Below are positions 18,145 through 28,725 of a stretch of DNA of 64,000 nucleotides, in pieces. The notes below the pieces were generated by a model. That model had not been told where the DNA came from and searched no databases. It worked only from the letters and a program-made list of their open reading frames with translations. Source of the DNA: Bradyrhizobium guangdongense. Lineage in GTDB: Bacteria; Pseudomonadota; Alphaproteobacteria; Rhizobiales; Xanthobacteraceae. The translations under genes and the position numbers were made by a program. The DNA is taken from positions 1-64,000 of the forward strand of contig NZ_PPPT01000018.1 of NCBI RefSeq assembly GCF_006483445.1, read 5' to 3'. Position 1 is the stretch's first letter; each line of letters begins with the position of its first letter.

Positions 18145-18789
18145 TCAGTCCAGTCCCATCGCCACCGCGATGCGGATCAGGTCGGAATGGTTCTTGGCGT
18201 TGAGCTTCTGCTTGAGCAGCGAGGTGGTGTTGGCGACCGTCTTGTAGGAAATGCCGAGCGCCTCGGCGACCTCGACGATCTTGTCGCCGCGGCCGAGCAA
18301 TCGAAGAATCTCCAATTCGCGCGGCGTCATCTGCGAGGCCGGATTGGCCTTGATCGCAGCGCCCGAGAACGTCACGGCTTCGGCCAACTGCGGCGAGATG
18401 AAGTTGTCGCCGGCAACGACCTTGCGCACCGCCTTCAGCAGGATCTTGGGATCGTCGCCCTTGGAGACGTAGCCCTGCGCGCCGAGCTCGACGGCGCGCA
18501 CCACGAAGGCCGGATCGTCGTTCATGCTGAACATGATGATCTTGGCATCCGGATCATCCTTGCGGATGCGGCGCATCAGCTCGAAGCCGGACACGTCGGG
18601 CAGGCCGATGTCGATCACGGTGACGTCGGGGCGCTTGCTGATATAGGCGCGGTGACCGGATTTGGCGTCGATCGCCTCATCGATCCGGATCGACTGGTCG
18701 ACGGCGAGGAGAGTTCGGCAACCGGACAAGACTACGGGATGGTCGTCGACGATCAAAACCCTGGTCGCAGGCCTGGCGGTGTCTTGCAT
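18145..18789 (-). CDS. NarL/LuxR-family response regulator without an adjacent kinase
   Basis: The 214-residue protein has a receiver domain (VDDHP, phospho-Asp at residue 60 in VIDIGLPD, Lys in YVSKGDD). A LuxR-type helix-turn-helix follows (about 145-205: LTPRE-like MTPRELEILRLLGRGDKIVEVAEALGIS, given in part). No sensor kinase gene lies nearby, so its partner must be elsewhere. It differs clearly from the CrbR-like regulator in the same window. Confidence 0.92.
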   Translation of the reverse strand: MQDTARPATRVLIVDDHPVVLSGCRTLLAVDQSIRIDEAIDAKSGHRAYISKRPDVTVIDIGLPDVSGFELMRRIRKDDPDAKIIMFSMNDDPAFVVRAVELGAQGYVSKGDDPKILLKAVRKVVAGDNFISPQLAEAVTFSGAAIKANPASQMTPRELEILRLLGRGDKIVEVAEALGISYKTVANTTSLLKQKLNAKNHSDLIRIAVAMGLD

Positions 18790-18950
18790 TGCGCGCTCTC
18801 TTTTCCTGACTGATAACGCGTCGGGAACAAATAGAAAGTGCGAATTCTGCCACCTCCGTTAGAATTGACCTAATGTGACAATGCCGTCCTGCGGATTGCT
18901 GCAGCGATTGCGGTGCTCGGCTCGATGTGAACGGGCGTCCACTTTGCTCG

Positions 18951-19316
18951 CTAACACGCGCAGCAATCGGCCGGGTTCTGCTGCGCGGGTTCGCATAGCG
19001 TACGGACGATCTTGCCGTCATCGCCGAAGCCGAACAGCGCACGGATGCGCAAGGAGCCGGCGACGGAATATTCGAGCTCCACGCCCTCAGGCGCAGGGCT
19101 GATGTCCTCGAGGCCGACGCCGGTGAAGGAGAAGGCGCTGATCTTCGGCTCCCAATAGGCGCCGATCTCGTTGCGGCCGTGATAGACCTGCGCGCCGTCG
19201 CATTGGCATTCCAGCTCGGCATCGTCGGCGTAGAGATCGAGCATCGAGGCGAGGTCGCCCTTGCGGCAGGCGTCCAGCCAATCCACGACGATGCCCATCT
19301 GGTCGATATCGTTCAC
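18951..19316 (-). CDS. NTF2/SnoaL-like protein with a cysteine-rich tail
   Basis: The 121-residue protein fits the cone-shaped NTF2-like fold (MGIVVDWLDACRKGDLASMLDLYADDAELECQ). The start is GTG at 19316, preceded by AGGGA, or the ATG at 19298. Six cysteines are notable: ECQCDG in the core, one in LCEPA, and a C-terminal CCAC. Such tails can bind metal, but this is only suggested by the spacing. It lies between the cox/SURF1 cluster and the solo response regulator. Its function is unknown. Confidence 0.75.
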   Translation of the reverse strand: MNDIDQMGIVVDWLDACRKGDLASMLDLYADDAELECQCDGAQVYHGRNEIGAYWEPKISAFSFTGVGLEDISPAPEGVELEYSVAGSLRIRALFGFGDDGKIVRTLCEPAQQNPADCCAC

Positions 19317-19431
19317 GCGTCCGTCCCTGGTGCCGCGAAAGGAAAATGCGCGCGCGGCTTAGGATCATTGTCGTGAACATGCGCTGAATGGGGAAGACCG
19401 GACAATCCCGGGTTTCGGCTCCGGAACCGGC

Positions 19432-20187
19432 TCAGGCCCGCCGCCGCCCCCTCGCCCAGACGCCGAATGCGATCAGCACGGCGCCCGCGAGCGAGAACCA
19501 GGTGATGGCGTATTGCAGATGGTCGTCCTTCAGATGCACGTCGAGCGGGCCGGGCCGCGGGATGTTGTTGGCGGGCGCGGGCCGCTCCAGGTCGACATAG
19601 AACGGCGCGACCGCGCCCCAGCCCAGCGCGCTCGCCATCAGATGCTGATCGCGCACGAACCAGAGCCGCGCGATGCGGTTCTCGGCCGGCGTCAGCCAGC
19701 CCGGCTGTTCCGGGAAACGCAGGTAGCCGGTCAGCGTTACGGGCTCGCCGGTGACGAGCTTCTTCGCCGCGCGGTCCTGCAACGCGCGGTCCTGCATCGT
19801 GTTCTCGACGAAGCCGGCGTCGATCACGACTATCTCCCCGCTCGGCAGCCGTGCGGGCAGAAAGGCCCAGGTGCCGGGGCCCGAGGCATCCTTCCGCACC
19901 GCGGAGCCGGAGCTGTAGACCATCGCATCGGGCAGCGGCGCATAGGTCGCCGTGAAGGTGACACGGCGAAACTCGTCGCTGGCCGCATTCAGCCTGCTCC
20001 ATTGCGCGGATGGCGGCAGCGCGACTGGCGCCGTCGCGAGGCGCTCGGTGAGTGCGGCGATCAGCTCGTGCTTGGCGGTACGGCGCTGCAATTGCCAGAC
20101 GCCGAGTGCGATGAGGGCCGCCATCATGGCGAGCGTGAACAGGGCAAAGCCGGCAATCGCCGGCTTGCGCGGAGACGTGCCGTTCAT
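19432..20187 (-). CDS. SURF1-family cytochrome oxidase assembly protein
   Basis: SURF1 helps insert haem into subunit I of haem-copper oxidases. The ATG at 20187 overlaps the DUF983 stop codon (ATGA) and gives 251 residues. There is one helix at each end (IAGFALFTLAMMAALIALGVWQL and TWFSLAGAVLIAFGVWARG) around a periplasmic domain containing GTWAFLPARLPSGEIVVIDAGFV. It closes the cox gene cluster. Confidence 0.92.
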   Translation of the reverse strand: MNGTSPRKPAIAGFALFTLAMMAALIALGVWQLQRRTAKHELIAALTERLATAPVALPPSAQWSRLNAASDEFRRVTFTATYAPLPDAMVYSSGSAVRKDASGPGTWAFLPARLPSGEIVVIDAGFVENTMQDRALQDRAAKKLVTGEPVTLTGYLRFPEQPGWLTPAENRIARLWFVRDQHLMASALGWGAVAPFYVDLERPAPANNIPRPGPLDVHLKDDHLQYAITWFSLAGAVLIAFGVWARGRRRA

Positions 20188-20570
20188 TTCGGGCGATCGA
20201 TCAACTGGCCCGGCGCCGCCTTGTGGTGGAATTGCAGCGCGATCAAGAGCGACTTCATCGCGCGCAGCGGCAGCAGCGTGGTCGCAAGGATCAGCGGCAG
20301 CCACAGCACCGCATGCAGCCAGTACGGCGGCTGGTACTTGACCTCGACGATCAGCGCCGCGGCCACCACGACCGCGCCGGCCAGCATGATGATGAAGATC
20401 GCGGGCCCGTCGCCGGTGTCGATGAAGGCGTAGTCGAGGCCGCAGCGGTCGCAGGCGGGCGCGAGCGTCAGAAAGCCCGCATACATCTTGCCCTGGCCGC
20501 AGCGCGGACATTTGCAGGCGAGCCCGCGCATCGCGCTCTGCAGGACGGTGGTGGGAGGATAGTCGGTCAT
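20184..20570 (-). CDS. DUF983 membrane protein with zinc-ribbon cysteines
   Basis: The 128-residue protein has two CxxC pairs in its first third (CPRCGQGK and CDRCGLDY), which suggest a small zinc ribbon. Two membrane helices follow (AIFIIMLAGAVVVAAALIV and WLHAVLWLPLILATTLLPL). DUF983 genes commonly sit between coxC and SURF1 in alphaproteobacteria, as here, so a role in oxidase assembly is plausible but unproven. Confidence 0.9.
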   Translation of the reverse strand: MTDYPPTTVLQSAMRGLACKCPRCGQGKMYAGFLTLAPACDRCGLDYAFIDTGDGPAIFIIMLAGAVVVAAALIVEVKYQPPYWLHAVLWLPLILATTLLPLRAMKSLLIALQFHHKAAPGQLIDRPK

Positions 20571-20599
20571 ACCAGCTCCTTCCCCTCTCCTGTTAAACG

Positions 20600-20628
20600 A
20601 AAGGGGCGGCCATCGCGGCCGCCCCTTT
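20600..20628 (-). terminator. Hairpin between coxC and the DUF983 gene
   Basis: AAAGGGGCGGCC and GGCCGCCCCTTT surround a 5-base loop. On the minus strand it lies just after coxC. The following run CGTTTAAC is only weakly T-rich, so termination may be partial, allowing some read-through into DUF983 and SURF1. Confidence 0.55.
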
Positions 20629-20648
20629 GTAGCATGATCAATCTTCGC

Positions 20649-21545
20649 CTAGTGCGCGCCGTGCGCCATGACCTCGGCACCGCGTCCCCAGACGTAGATG
20701 CAGAGGAACAGGAACAGCCACACCACGTCGACGAAGTGCCAGTACCAGGCGGCAAACTCGAAGCCGAGGTGCTGCTTCGGCGTGAAGTGGCCGGCATAGG
20801 CGCGCGCCAGGCACACGGTCAGGAACACGGTACCGACCAGCACGTGGAAACCGTGGAAGCCGGTCGCCATGAAGAAGGTCGCGCCATAGACGTTGCCCGC
20901 GAACGAGAACGCGGCGTGGCCGTATTCATAGGCCTGCACGCAGGTGAAGGCGGCGCCGAGCACAATGGTGAGAATCAGGCCGTATTTCAGGCCCTGGCGA
21001 TCGTTCTCCAGGAGCGCGTGATGCGCCCAGGTCACCGTGGTGCCCGAGGTCAGCAGGATCAGCGTGTTGAGCAGCGGCAGGTGCCAGGGATCGAAGGTCT
21101 CGATGCCCTTCGGCGGCCAGGTGCCCGGCACGGCGCAGGCGCCGGCCTGGGTGCCGAGGCCGCAACCGAACACGGCGTCACGGGTGGCGTGGACGGCGTC
21201 GGCCGGGAACAAAGCGGCGTTGAAATAGGCCCAGAACCAGGCCACGAAGAACATCACCTCGGAGGCGATGAACAGGATCATGCCGTAACGGTGATGAAGC
21301 TGCACGACGCGGGTGTGGTCGCCCTTGTACTGGGCTTCCTTGATCACGTCGCCCCACCAGCTTGCCATCGTGTAGAGCACGCCGATGGTGCCGATGCCGA
21401 ACACGATCGGCGCACCCTTGAACATGTGGTGCATCCACGCGATGGCGCCGACCGCCATGATGAAGGCCGACACCGAGCCGACGGCCGGCCACGGAGAGGG
21501 ATCGACCAGGTGGTAATCGTGTTGCTTGCCGTGCGCGGTTGCCAT
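20649..21545 (-). CDS. coxC: Cytochrome c oxidase subunit III
   Basis: This 298-residue subunit of the aa3-type terminal oxidase has about seven membrane helices. The ATG at 21545 ([14 protein letters not shown]) is preceded by AAGGAG, and an upstream extension to 21599 looks non-coding. Typical segments are [42 protein letters not shown] and the C-terminal [18 protein letters not shown]. It lies 81 bases after ctaG. Confidence 0.96.
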   Translation of the reverse strand: MATAHGKQHDYHLVDPSPWPAVGSVSAFIMAVGAIAWMHHMFKGAPIVFGIGTIGVLYTMASWWGDVIKEAQYKGDHTRVVQLHHRYGMILFIASEVMFFVAWFWAYFNAALFPADAVHATRDAVFGCGLGTQAGACAVPGTWPPKGIETFDPWHLPLLNTLILLTSGTTVTWAHHALLENDRQGLKYGLILTIVLGAAFTCVQAYEYGHAAFSFAGNVYGATFFMATGFHGFHVLVGTVFLTVCLARAYAGHFTPKQHLGFEFAAWYWHFVDVVWLFLFLCIYVWGRGAEVMAHGAH

Positions 21546-21626
21546 TGCGGTCAGTCTCCTTAGCCCGTGCCGTGAGGCACTTGTCCCCTCAAATTCCAAT
21601 CACCGTGATCCCTGAGATCGCGGCGA

Positions 21627-22277
21627 TCAAAGATTACCCTTGCGTCTGTCGTTCTCGCCCGAGGCGAGCGGCTTCACCACCGGATCGCGGACGGGATAGA
21701 ACGTGTAGGAAAGCGTGATCGTGCCGAGCCCGTCATTGTCGTGATCATCCGCGAGCGACGGATCGACATAGAACACCACAGGCATCTCCCGCTTCTCGCC
21801 GGGCGCCATGGTCTGCTCGGTGAAGCAGAAACAGTTGATCTTCTGGAAATAGGATCCGACCGTCAGCGGCGCGACGTTGTAGGCCGCCTGCCCCGCCGTG
21901 GTCCGCGCCGCCTGGTTGGTCACGGTGTAGTAGACGGTGACGACCTGGCCGACATTGACCTCGATCTCGGTCTGCTCCGGCTCGAACTTCCAGGGCAGGC
22001 CCGGCGCGACGTTGGAATCGAAGCGCACCGCGATCTTGCGCGCGAGCGGGCCGGTCGTGGGCGCCGACGTTGCGACCTGCGTGGTGCCGTTGAAGCCGGT
22101 GGCGCGGCAGAACCAGTTGTAGAAGGGCACGGCGGCGTAGGATGCGCCGACCATGAGCGCGACGACGAGGCCGCAGATCGAGGCGACCATCGCGTCACGA
22201 CCCAGCCCCTTGAAGGGCCCGCGGCGCGTTGCCAGCTTGGGCGTCACATCCTGCGCTATGGTCGGTTTCTGATCCAT
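21627..22277 (-). CDS. ctaG: Cytochrome c oxidase assembly protein CtaG (Cox11)
   Basis: This membrane-anchored copper chaperone inserts CuB into subunit I. Its 216 residues comprise an N-terminal helix ([27 protein letters not shown]) and a periplasmic beta domain with the copper-binding CFCF motif (INCFCFTEQ). The C-terminus has [10 protein letters not shown]. It lies 8 bases after the small membrane protein gene and belongs to the cox operon. Confidence 0.95.
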   Translation of the reverse strand: MDQKPTIAQDVTPKLATRRGPFKGLGRDAMVASICGLVVALMVGASYAAVPFYNWFCRATGFNGTTQVATSAPTTGPLARKIAVRFDSNVAPGLPWKFEPEQTEIEVNVGQVVTVYYTVTNQAARTTAGQAAYNVAPLTVGSYFQKINCFCFTEQTMAPGEKREMPVVFYVDPSLADDHDNDGLGTITLSYTFYPVRDPVVKPLASGENDRRKGNL

Positions 22278-22285
22278 TTCTCTCG

Positions 22286-22450
22286 TTACATCGGCCGTAT
22301 CAGCACCGCTGGTCCCTTGACCATGGTGACTGCGAAGAACAGCAGCACGAGCACGCCGAGTGCGAGCGCGATCGCGATCGAACGCTGACGGCGGCTCTTT
22401 TTCTGCGCGTCCGTGAGGACGATTCCATCTGGCTCTGACTTGTCGGCCAT
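22286..22450 (-). CDS. Small single-helix membrane protein of the cox operon (CoxF-like)
   Basis: The ATG at 22450 gives 54 residues: a charged start ([23 protein letters not shown]) and one hydrophobic helix ([20 protein letters not shown]). It sits 7 bases after ctaB and 8 bases before ctaG. A gene of this size and position (coxF) is known in rhizobial cox operons. The reading frame can be extended upstream to 22699, but that part is antisense-like noise within ctaB. Confidence 0.82.
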   Translation of the reverse strand: MADKSEPDGIVLTDAQKKSRRQRSIAIALALGVLVLLFFAVTMVKGPAVLIRPM

Positions 22451-22457
22451 GCCTCGA

Positions 22458-23402
22458 TCATGCGCCCCCAACCATCGGAGCAAGCGCGCGGACCACGACC
22501 TCGAGCAGCAGGGTCGCGAACAGCACGAACAGGTAAAGGATGGAGAACGCAAACAGCTTGCGCGTCGCGCGCAGCGACTGGCTGCGCTCGCGGCGAATAT
22601 AGACGTTGATGGCGAGCACCAGCATGCCGGCGCCGAGCACCAGCGAGGTGACGCCGTAGATCGCGTCGAAATAGCCGAGCGCCCAGGGCGCCGCCGCAAC
22701 TGCGATCAGGACGATGGTGTAGAGCAGGATCTGCAGCCGGGTGGCATCGGGGCCGGCGACGTTCGGCAGCATCGGAATGCCGGCGCGCGCATAGTCGTCG
22801 GAGCGGAACAGCGCCAGCGCCCAGAAGTGCGGCGGGGTCCAGAAGAAGATGATGGCGAACAGCAGCAGCGGCTCGACGTCGACGGTCCCCGTCACGGCGG
22901 CCCAGGCCACGACAGGCGGCAGCGCACCGGCGGCGCCGCCGATCACGATGTTCTGCGCAGTCCAGCGCTTCAGGCCCATCGTGTAGATCACGACGTAGAA
23001 GAAGATGGTGAAGGCGAGCAGCGCGCCTGCGATCCAGTTGACGAGGATGCCGAGCGTCATCACCGAGAAGAAGGACAGCGTCAGGCCGAAGGCCATCGCC
23101 TCGCCGCTGGTGACGCGGCCGCGCGGGATCGGCCGGTTCGCCGTGCGCGACATCTTCGAGTCGATATCGCCCTCGAGCGCCATGTTCAGCGCGCCGGACG
23201 CACCGGCGCCGACGGCGATGCAGAGCAGCGCAGTGATCGCCAGCACGGGATGGAAATGCCCGGGTGCCATCGCCATGCCGACCAGCGCGGTGAAGATCAC
23301 GAGCGACATCACGCGCGGCTTCAGGAGCGCGATGTAATCGCCAGGCTCCGCTTCGGAGATCCGGGGATTGATGTCGACGGCGTTGTGGTCGAGGACGGAC
23401 AC
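22458..23402 (-). CDS. ctaB: Protoheme IX farnesyltransferase (haem O synthase)
   Basis: This UbiA-type prenyltransferase adds a farnesyl group to haem B on the way to haem A. It has 314 residues, starts with GTG ([10 protein letters not shown]), and is predicted to have about eight to nine helices. The prenyl-diphosphate-binding Asp-rich motif is in [17 protein letters not shown]. It follows coxA after a strong hairpin. Confidence 0.94.
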   Translation of the reverse strand: MSVLDHNAVDINPRISEAEPGDYIALLKPRVMSLVIFTALVGMAMAPGHFHPVLAITALLCIAVGAGASGALNMALEGDIDSKMSRTANRPIPRGRVTSGEAMAFGLTLSFFSVMTLGILVNWIAGALLAFTIFFYVVIYTMGLKRWTAQNIVIGGAAGALPPVVAWAAVTGTVDVEPLLLFAIIFFWTPPHFWALALFRSDDYARAGIPMLPNVAGPDATRLQILLYTIVLIAVAAAPWALGYFDAIYGVTSLVLGAGMLVLAINVYIRRERSQSLRATRKLFAFSILYLFVLFATLLLEVVVRALAPMVGGA

Positions 23403-23428
23403 TTAATTGAACTCGCTTCCTGATAGAG

Positions 23429-23455
23429 CCGCGGCGCCCGTGACGGGCGCCGCGG
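23429..23455 (-). promoter_or_regulatory. Strong intercistronic hairpin between coxA and ctaB
   Basis: CCGCGGCGCCCG and its exact complement flank a 3-base loop. There is no T-tract. In this position it could stabilise the 3' end of the coxBA message or attenuate read-through, so that the assembly genes are made in lower amounts. Confidence 0.6.
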
Positions 23456-23464
23456 AGTTCTTGC

Positions 23465-25144
<1,680 letters not shown>

Positions 25145-25165
25145 TTAGTCCCCTCAACCCGACGC

Positions 25166-26008
25166 TTACTGCGTCGGGCCCGCGGCCGAAGCGAAGGTGC
25201 TCGTGCCGCCGCTCGCATATTTCTTCTTCGCGGTCTCGACCCAGGAGGCGAACTCCTGGTCGCTGACCACGCGAATCGCGATCGGCATGAAGGCGTGGTC
25301 CTTGCCGCACAGTTCCGAGCACTGGCCGTAATACATGCCCACCTTGGTGGCCTTGAACCAGGTCTCGTTCAGGCGGCCCGGAATGGCGTCGATCTTGACG
25401 CCGAAGGCCGGCAGCGCGAAGGCGTGGATGACGTCGGCGCCGGTGGTCTGGACGCGAATCACCTTGTTGACCGGCACGACCATCTCGTTGTCGACGCCGA
25501 GCAGGCGCGGCTGCTTGTCCTGCGCCATCAGCGAATCGAACTCGAACTTGCCGTTATCGGGATAAGCGTAGGACCAGTACCACTGCTTCCCGGTGGCCTT
25601 CACGGTGAGGTCCGCCTTCGGAATGTCCAGCTCGAGGAACAGCAGGCGGAACGACGGCACCGAGATGCCGACCAGGATCAGCACCGGGATCAGCGTCCAG
25701 GCCACTTCGATCAGCGTGTTGTGGGTGGTGCGCGACGGCACCGGATTGGCGCGGGCGTTGAACTTCACCACCACGATCACCAGCAGCGCCAGCACGAACA
25801 GCGTGATGACGGTGATGAGCACGAACAGGAAATTGTGGAACCAGACGATGTTGTCCATCACCGGCGAACCGGAGGGCTGCAGCGTCCATTCCCACGGCGA
25901 CGGCTGACCCAGCTCGCCCGCGAGGGCTGCGCCGCCAGCGGCCATCATCACGCCCGCTACGGCCAATCCCAGCAAGTGCCGGCCCATCCGGCCCATCGAC
26001 ATCCTCAT
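25166..26008 (-). CDS. coxB: Cytochrome c oxidase subunit II
   Basis: This subunit carries the CuA centre that accepts electrons from cytochrome c. The 280 residues include a signal peptide (LLGLAVAGVMMAAGGAALAGE), two membrane helices (about 50-110), the aromatic GKQWYWSYAYPD, and the CuA motif CSELCGKDHAFMPIAI. It is the first gene of the cox operon, so the operon promoter must lie in 26009-26514. Confidence 0.97.
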   Translation of the reverse strand: MRMSMGRMGRHLLGLAVAGVMMAAGGAALAGELGQPSPWEWTLQPSGSPVMDNIVWFHNFLFVLITVITLFVLALLVIVVVKFNARANPVPSRTTHNTLIEVAWTLIPVLILVGISVPSFRLLFLELDIPKADLTVKATGKQWYWSYAYPDNGKFEFDSLMAQDKQPRLLGVDNEMVVPVNKVIRVQTTGADVIHAFALPAFGVKIDAIPGRLNETWFKATKVGMYYGQCSELCGKDHAFMPIAIRVVSDQEFASWVETAKKKYASGGTSTFASAAGPTQ

Positions 26009-26514
26009 GCCGTTCGCGCTCCCCTCAAGAAATTACCCCAATGCATTCCGCCCATCGTCGGGGAATGCTTTTCACGATCCGCCCTCTGACAAACCGCCTC
26101 TCAAGAATACCTCTAAGAGACACGCCTCTCAGAGACTTGGGCCAGATCGCTAGAACGCCGAAATCAGCCTCTCAAACCATAATTCTTGATCTATCGCAAT
26201 GCAGTCTTGAGGCCTGTCTGTCAGCCATCACACGCAAGATATTTCCCAGTAACTTCAGACAAAAATACCGTTCCCGGTGGCGCCGCGGCTTGACAGCAGG
26301 ATTGCCCGCTGTAGGCACAGCCGAGCTGGTCGGCCGGAACCTGATTCGTGCGGGCTTGAGGCGGGCGCGCGGCGCGATATTTGCTTGCGAATCGCCTTCA
26401 AGACGCCGTCATTTCCCGTATCAGTTCCGATAGTTCGACCGAAACGACCCAGGCGAGCGGTACGACCTGGCAGACCTGCAAGGCGAACAAGGCGCGATCA
26501 GAGGGATTGACCCG
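26009..26514. other. Divergent control region between coxB and ialB
   Basis: It is less GC-rich than its surroundings and holds no supported gene. A frame at 26041-26433 lacks protein-like composition. Features seen are a hairpin with GCATTCC/GGAATGC arms (26043-26068), a cluster of CCTCT motifs listed separately, and a weak plus-strand promoter (TTGACA at 26290, 16-base spacer, TAGGCA) for ialB. Confidence 0.5.
26084..26172 (-). promoter_or_regulatory. Cluster of AGAGG motifs upstream of coxB
   Basis: On the coxB strand, AGAGG occurs at least five times in about 90 bases (plus-strand CCTCT near 26084, 26097, 26110, 26125 and 26168), several as TGAGAGG. Three are spaced 13-15 bases apart. 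It lies in the likely promoter or leader of the cox operon. Its role is unknown. Confidence 0.35.
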
Positions 26515-27048
26515 ATGGGGCTCTCGAAACTCAGGGGATACCCGGTGCGACGCTGGAATATGCTGGCCGGCCTGCTGGCCGCCTCCGCCCTCCTCGCCCT
26601 TCCCGGCCTCGCCCATGCGCAGGGCGCGGTGCGCTCGGTGCATGGCGACTGGCAGATCCGCTGCGACACCCCGCCGGGCGCCCAGGCCGAGCAATGCGCC
26701 CTGATCCAGAGTGTCGTCGCCGAAGACCGTTCCAACGCCGGCCTGACCGTGATCGTGCTCAAGACCGCCGACCAGAAGAGCCGCCTGATGCGGGTGGTCG
26801 CGCCGCTCGGCGTGCTGCTGCCCTCCGGCCTCGGCCTCAAGCTCGACAACCAGGACGTCGGCCGCGCCGGTTTCGTCCGCTGCCTGCCCAATGGCTGCGT
26901 CGCCGAGGTCGTGATGGACGACAAGCTCCTCGGCCAGCTCCGCAGCGCCAAGACCGCGACCTTCATCATCTTCGAGACCCCGGAAGAAGGAATCGGCTTC
27001 CCGCTCAGCCTGAACGGGCTCGGCGACGGGTATGACAAGCTGCCGTAG
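26515..27048 (+). CDS. IalB-family (invasion-associated locus B) periplasmic protein
   Basis: The 177-residue exported protein has a signal peptide (MLAGLLAASALLALPGLAHAQG) and an IalB fold. Conserved elements are VHGDWQIRCDT with a paired cysteine in AEQCALIQ, then LRVVAPLGVLLP (as MRVVAPLGVLLP) and the second cysteine pair VRCLPNGCVAEV. In Bartonella the family aids erythrocyte entry, but in Rhizobiales it is widespread and its role is unclear. The C-terminal LP and stop codon lie in CTGCCGTAGGG, which resembles the end of a dispersed repeat. Confidence 0.9.
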   Translation: MGLSKLRGYPVRRWNMLAGLLAASALLALPGLAHAQGAVRSVHGDWQIRCDTPPGAQAEQCALIQSVVAEDRSNAGLTVIVLKTADQKSRLMRVVAPLGVLLPSGLGLKLDNQDVGRAGFVRCLPNGCVAEVVMDDKLLGQLRSAKTATFIIFETPEEGIGFPLSLNGLGDGYDKLP

Positions 27049-27103
27049 GGCGGCTGGCGCTTTCTTGCGCACTGGGCCGGGACAACGGAGTGCACCTCAC
27101 TCG

Positions 27104-27179
27104 TCATTGCGAGCGTAGCGAAGCAATCCAGGTTCGTTCCGCAGAGGCAGTCTGAATTGCTTCGCTACGCTCGCAATGA
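27104..27179. repeat. Inverted repeat, TCATTGCGAGCG family
   Basis: Perfect 24-base arms (27104-27127 and 27156-27179, beginning TCATTGCGAGCGTAGC) flank a 28-base centre. A second member with G/C variants is at 61774-61853. Confidence 0.9.
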
Positions 27180-27294
27180 AGGGGTGATATCGGACGATTT
27201 CGAATCATGTCGTTTCCGTAATGTGTTTGGACCGCCCCTCGCCGAACGCATCTGAAACCATTATCTTGCCGCACATCCCTCCGACAACGGACGC

Positions 27295-28725
27295 ATGATG
27301 ACCAATCCCGCCACCACCTCCCTGCTTGAGCGCGCCAATCTCGACCGCGACCAGGTCCGCAACGAAGTCGCGCGCGGGCTGGCCGGCGCCGACGACGGCG
27401 AACTGTTCCTCGAATACAGCCAGACCGAAGCGCTGATGTTCGACAATGGCCGGCTGAAGCAGGCGACCTACGACACCTCGCAGGGGTTTGGCCTGCGCGC
27501 CGTCAAGGACGATGCGGTCGGCTACGCGCATTCCTCCGACGTGTCGCTGCCGGCGCTGATCCGCGCCGCCGATGCGGTCGCAGCCGTGCGCGGCGGCTAC
27601 TCCGGCAGCTTTGCGGCTCCCCCGCCGCACACCAATGTGCGGCTCTATGCCGACGACAATCCGCTCGATGCGCCGGGCTTCGAGACCAAGGTGAAGCTGC
27701 TCGCGGAGATCGATGCTTACCTGCGCGACAAGGATCCGCGGGTGCGGCAGGTCAGCGTCAGCTTAGGGGCGACCTGGCAGGTCGTCGAGATCCTGCGGCC
27801 GGACGGCGAGAGCTATCGCGACATCCGTCCGCTGGTGCGCGTGAACGTCTCGGTCGTCGCGGGTCAGGGCGACCGGCAGGAAAGCGGCAGCAAGGGTTAT
27901 GGCGGTCGCGCCGGCTATGCCGAATTCATCGAGAGCCGCAACTGGCGCGACGCCGCCGACGGCGCGCTGCGCGAGGCGCTGGTGAACCTCGAATCCGTGC
28001 CGGCACCGGCCGGCGAGATGGACGTGGTGTTAGGGGCCGGCTGGCCCGGCGTGATGCTGCATGAAGCCGTCGGTCACGGCCTCGAAGGCGATTTCAACCG
28101 CAAGAAGACCTCGGCCTTTGCCGGCCTGATGGGCCAGCAGGTCGCGGCCAAGGGCGTGACTGTCGTGGACGACGGCACCATGGCCTCGCGGCGCGGCTCG
28201 CTCTCGATCGACGACGAGGGCACGCCGACCAACCGCACCGTGCTGATCGAGGACGGCATCCTCGTCGGCTACATGCAGGACCGCCAGAACGCGCGCCTGA
28301 TGAACATGAAGCCGACCGGCAACGGGCGCCGCCAGGGCTATGCCCATGTGCCGATGCCGCGCATGACCAACACCTACATGCTGGCGGGCGACCGCGATCC
28401 GGCCGAGATTCTCGCGTCGGTGAAGAACGGCGTCTATGCCGCGAATTTCGGCGGCGGCCAGGTCGACATCACCTCGGGCAAATACGTGTTCCAGTGCACC
28501 GAGGCCTACAAGATCGAGAACGGCAAGATCGGCGCGCCCCTGAAGGGCGCCATGCTGATCGGCAACGGGCCGACCGATTTGCATCGCATTCGCATGATCG
28601 GCAACGATCTCGCGCTCGATACCGGCATCGGCACCTGCGGCAAGAACGGACAGGGCGTTCCCGTCGGCGTCGGCCAGCCGTCGCTGCTGATGGAGCGCAT
28701 CACGGTTGGAGGCACTGGCGGATGA
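27295..28725 (+). CDS. tldD: Metalloprotease TldD
   Basis: TldD, usually with TldE/PmbA, processes small modified peptides and unfolded proteins. The 476 residues include the HExxxH zinc motif in MLHEAVGHGLEGDFNRKK, followed by the conserved region TVVDDGTMASRRGSLSIDDEG and the C-terminal MIGNDLALDTGIGTCGKNGQGVPVGVGQPSL (seen in parts). Two ATGs in a row (27295, 27298) are equivalent candidate starts. Its stop overlaps the lepB start (ATGA). No tldE/pmbA is in the window. Confidence 0.94.
   Translation: MMTNPATTSLLERANLDRDQVRNEVARGLAGADDGELFLEYSQTEALMFDNGRLKQATYDTSQGFGLRAVKDDAVGYAHSSDVSLPALIRAADAVAAVRGGYSGSFAAPPPHTNVRLYADDNPLDAPGFETKVKLLAEIDAYLRDKDPRVRQVSVSLGATWQVVEILRPDGESYRDIRPLVRVNVSVVAGQGDRQESGSKGYGGRAGYAEFIESRNWRDAADGALREALVNLESVPAPAGEMDVVLGAGWPGVMLHEAVGHGLEGDFNRKKTSAFAGLMGQQVAAKGVTVVDDGTMASRRGSLSIDDEGTPTNRTVLIEDGILVGYMQDRQNARLMNMKPTGNGRRQGYAHVPMPRMTNTYMLAGDRDPAEILASVKNGVYAANFGGGQVDITSGKYVFQCTEAYKIENGKIGAPLKGAMLIGNGPTDLHRIRMIGNDLALDTGIGTCGKNGQGVPVGVGQPSLLMERITVGGTGG

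Noticed and set aside
26186-26199. FNR/FixK-like site before coxB (TTGATCTATCGCAA)
   Set aside because: The right half is CGCAA rather than ATCAA, only three of five matches. It is too weak to claim without a matrix score.
26041-26433. A 130-residue frame upstream of ialB
   Set aside because: The DNA is less GC-rich than neighbouring genes, the amino-acid make-up is not protein-like, and it overlaps the likely cox promoter region.
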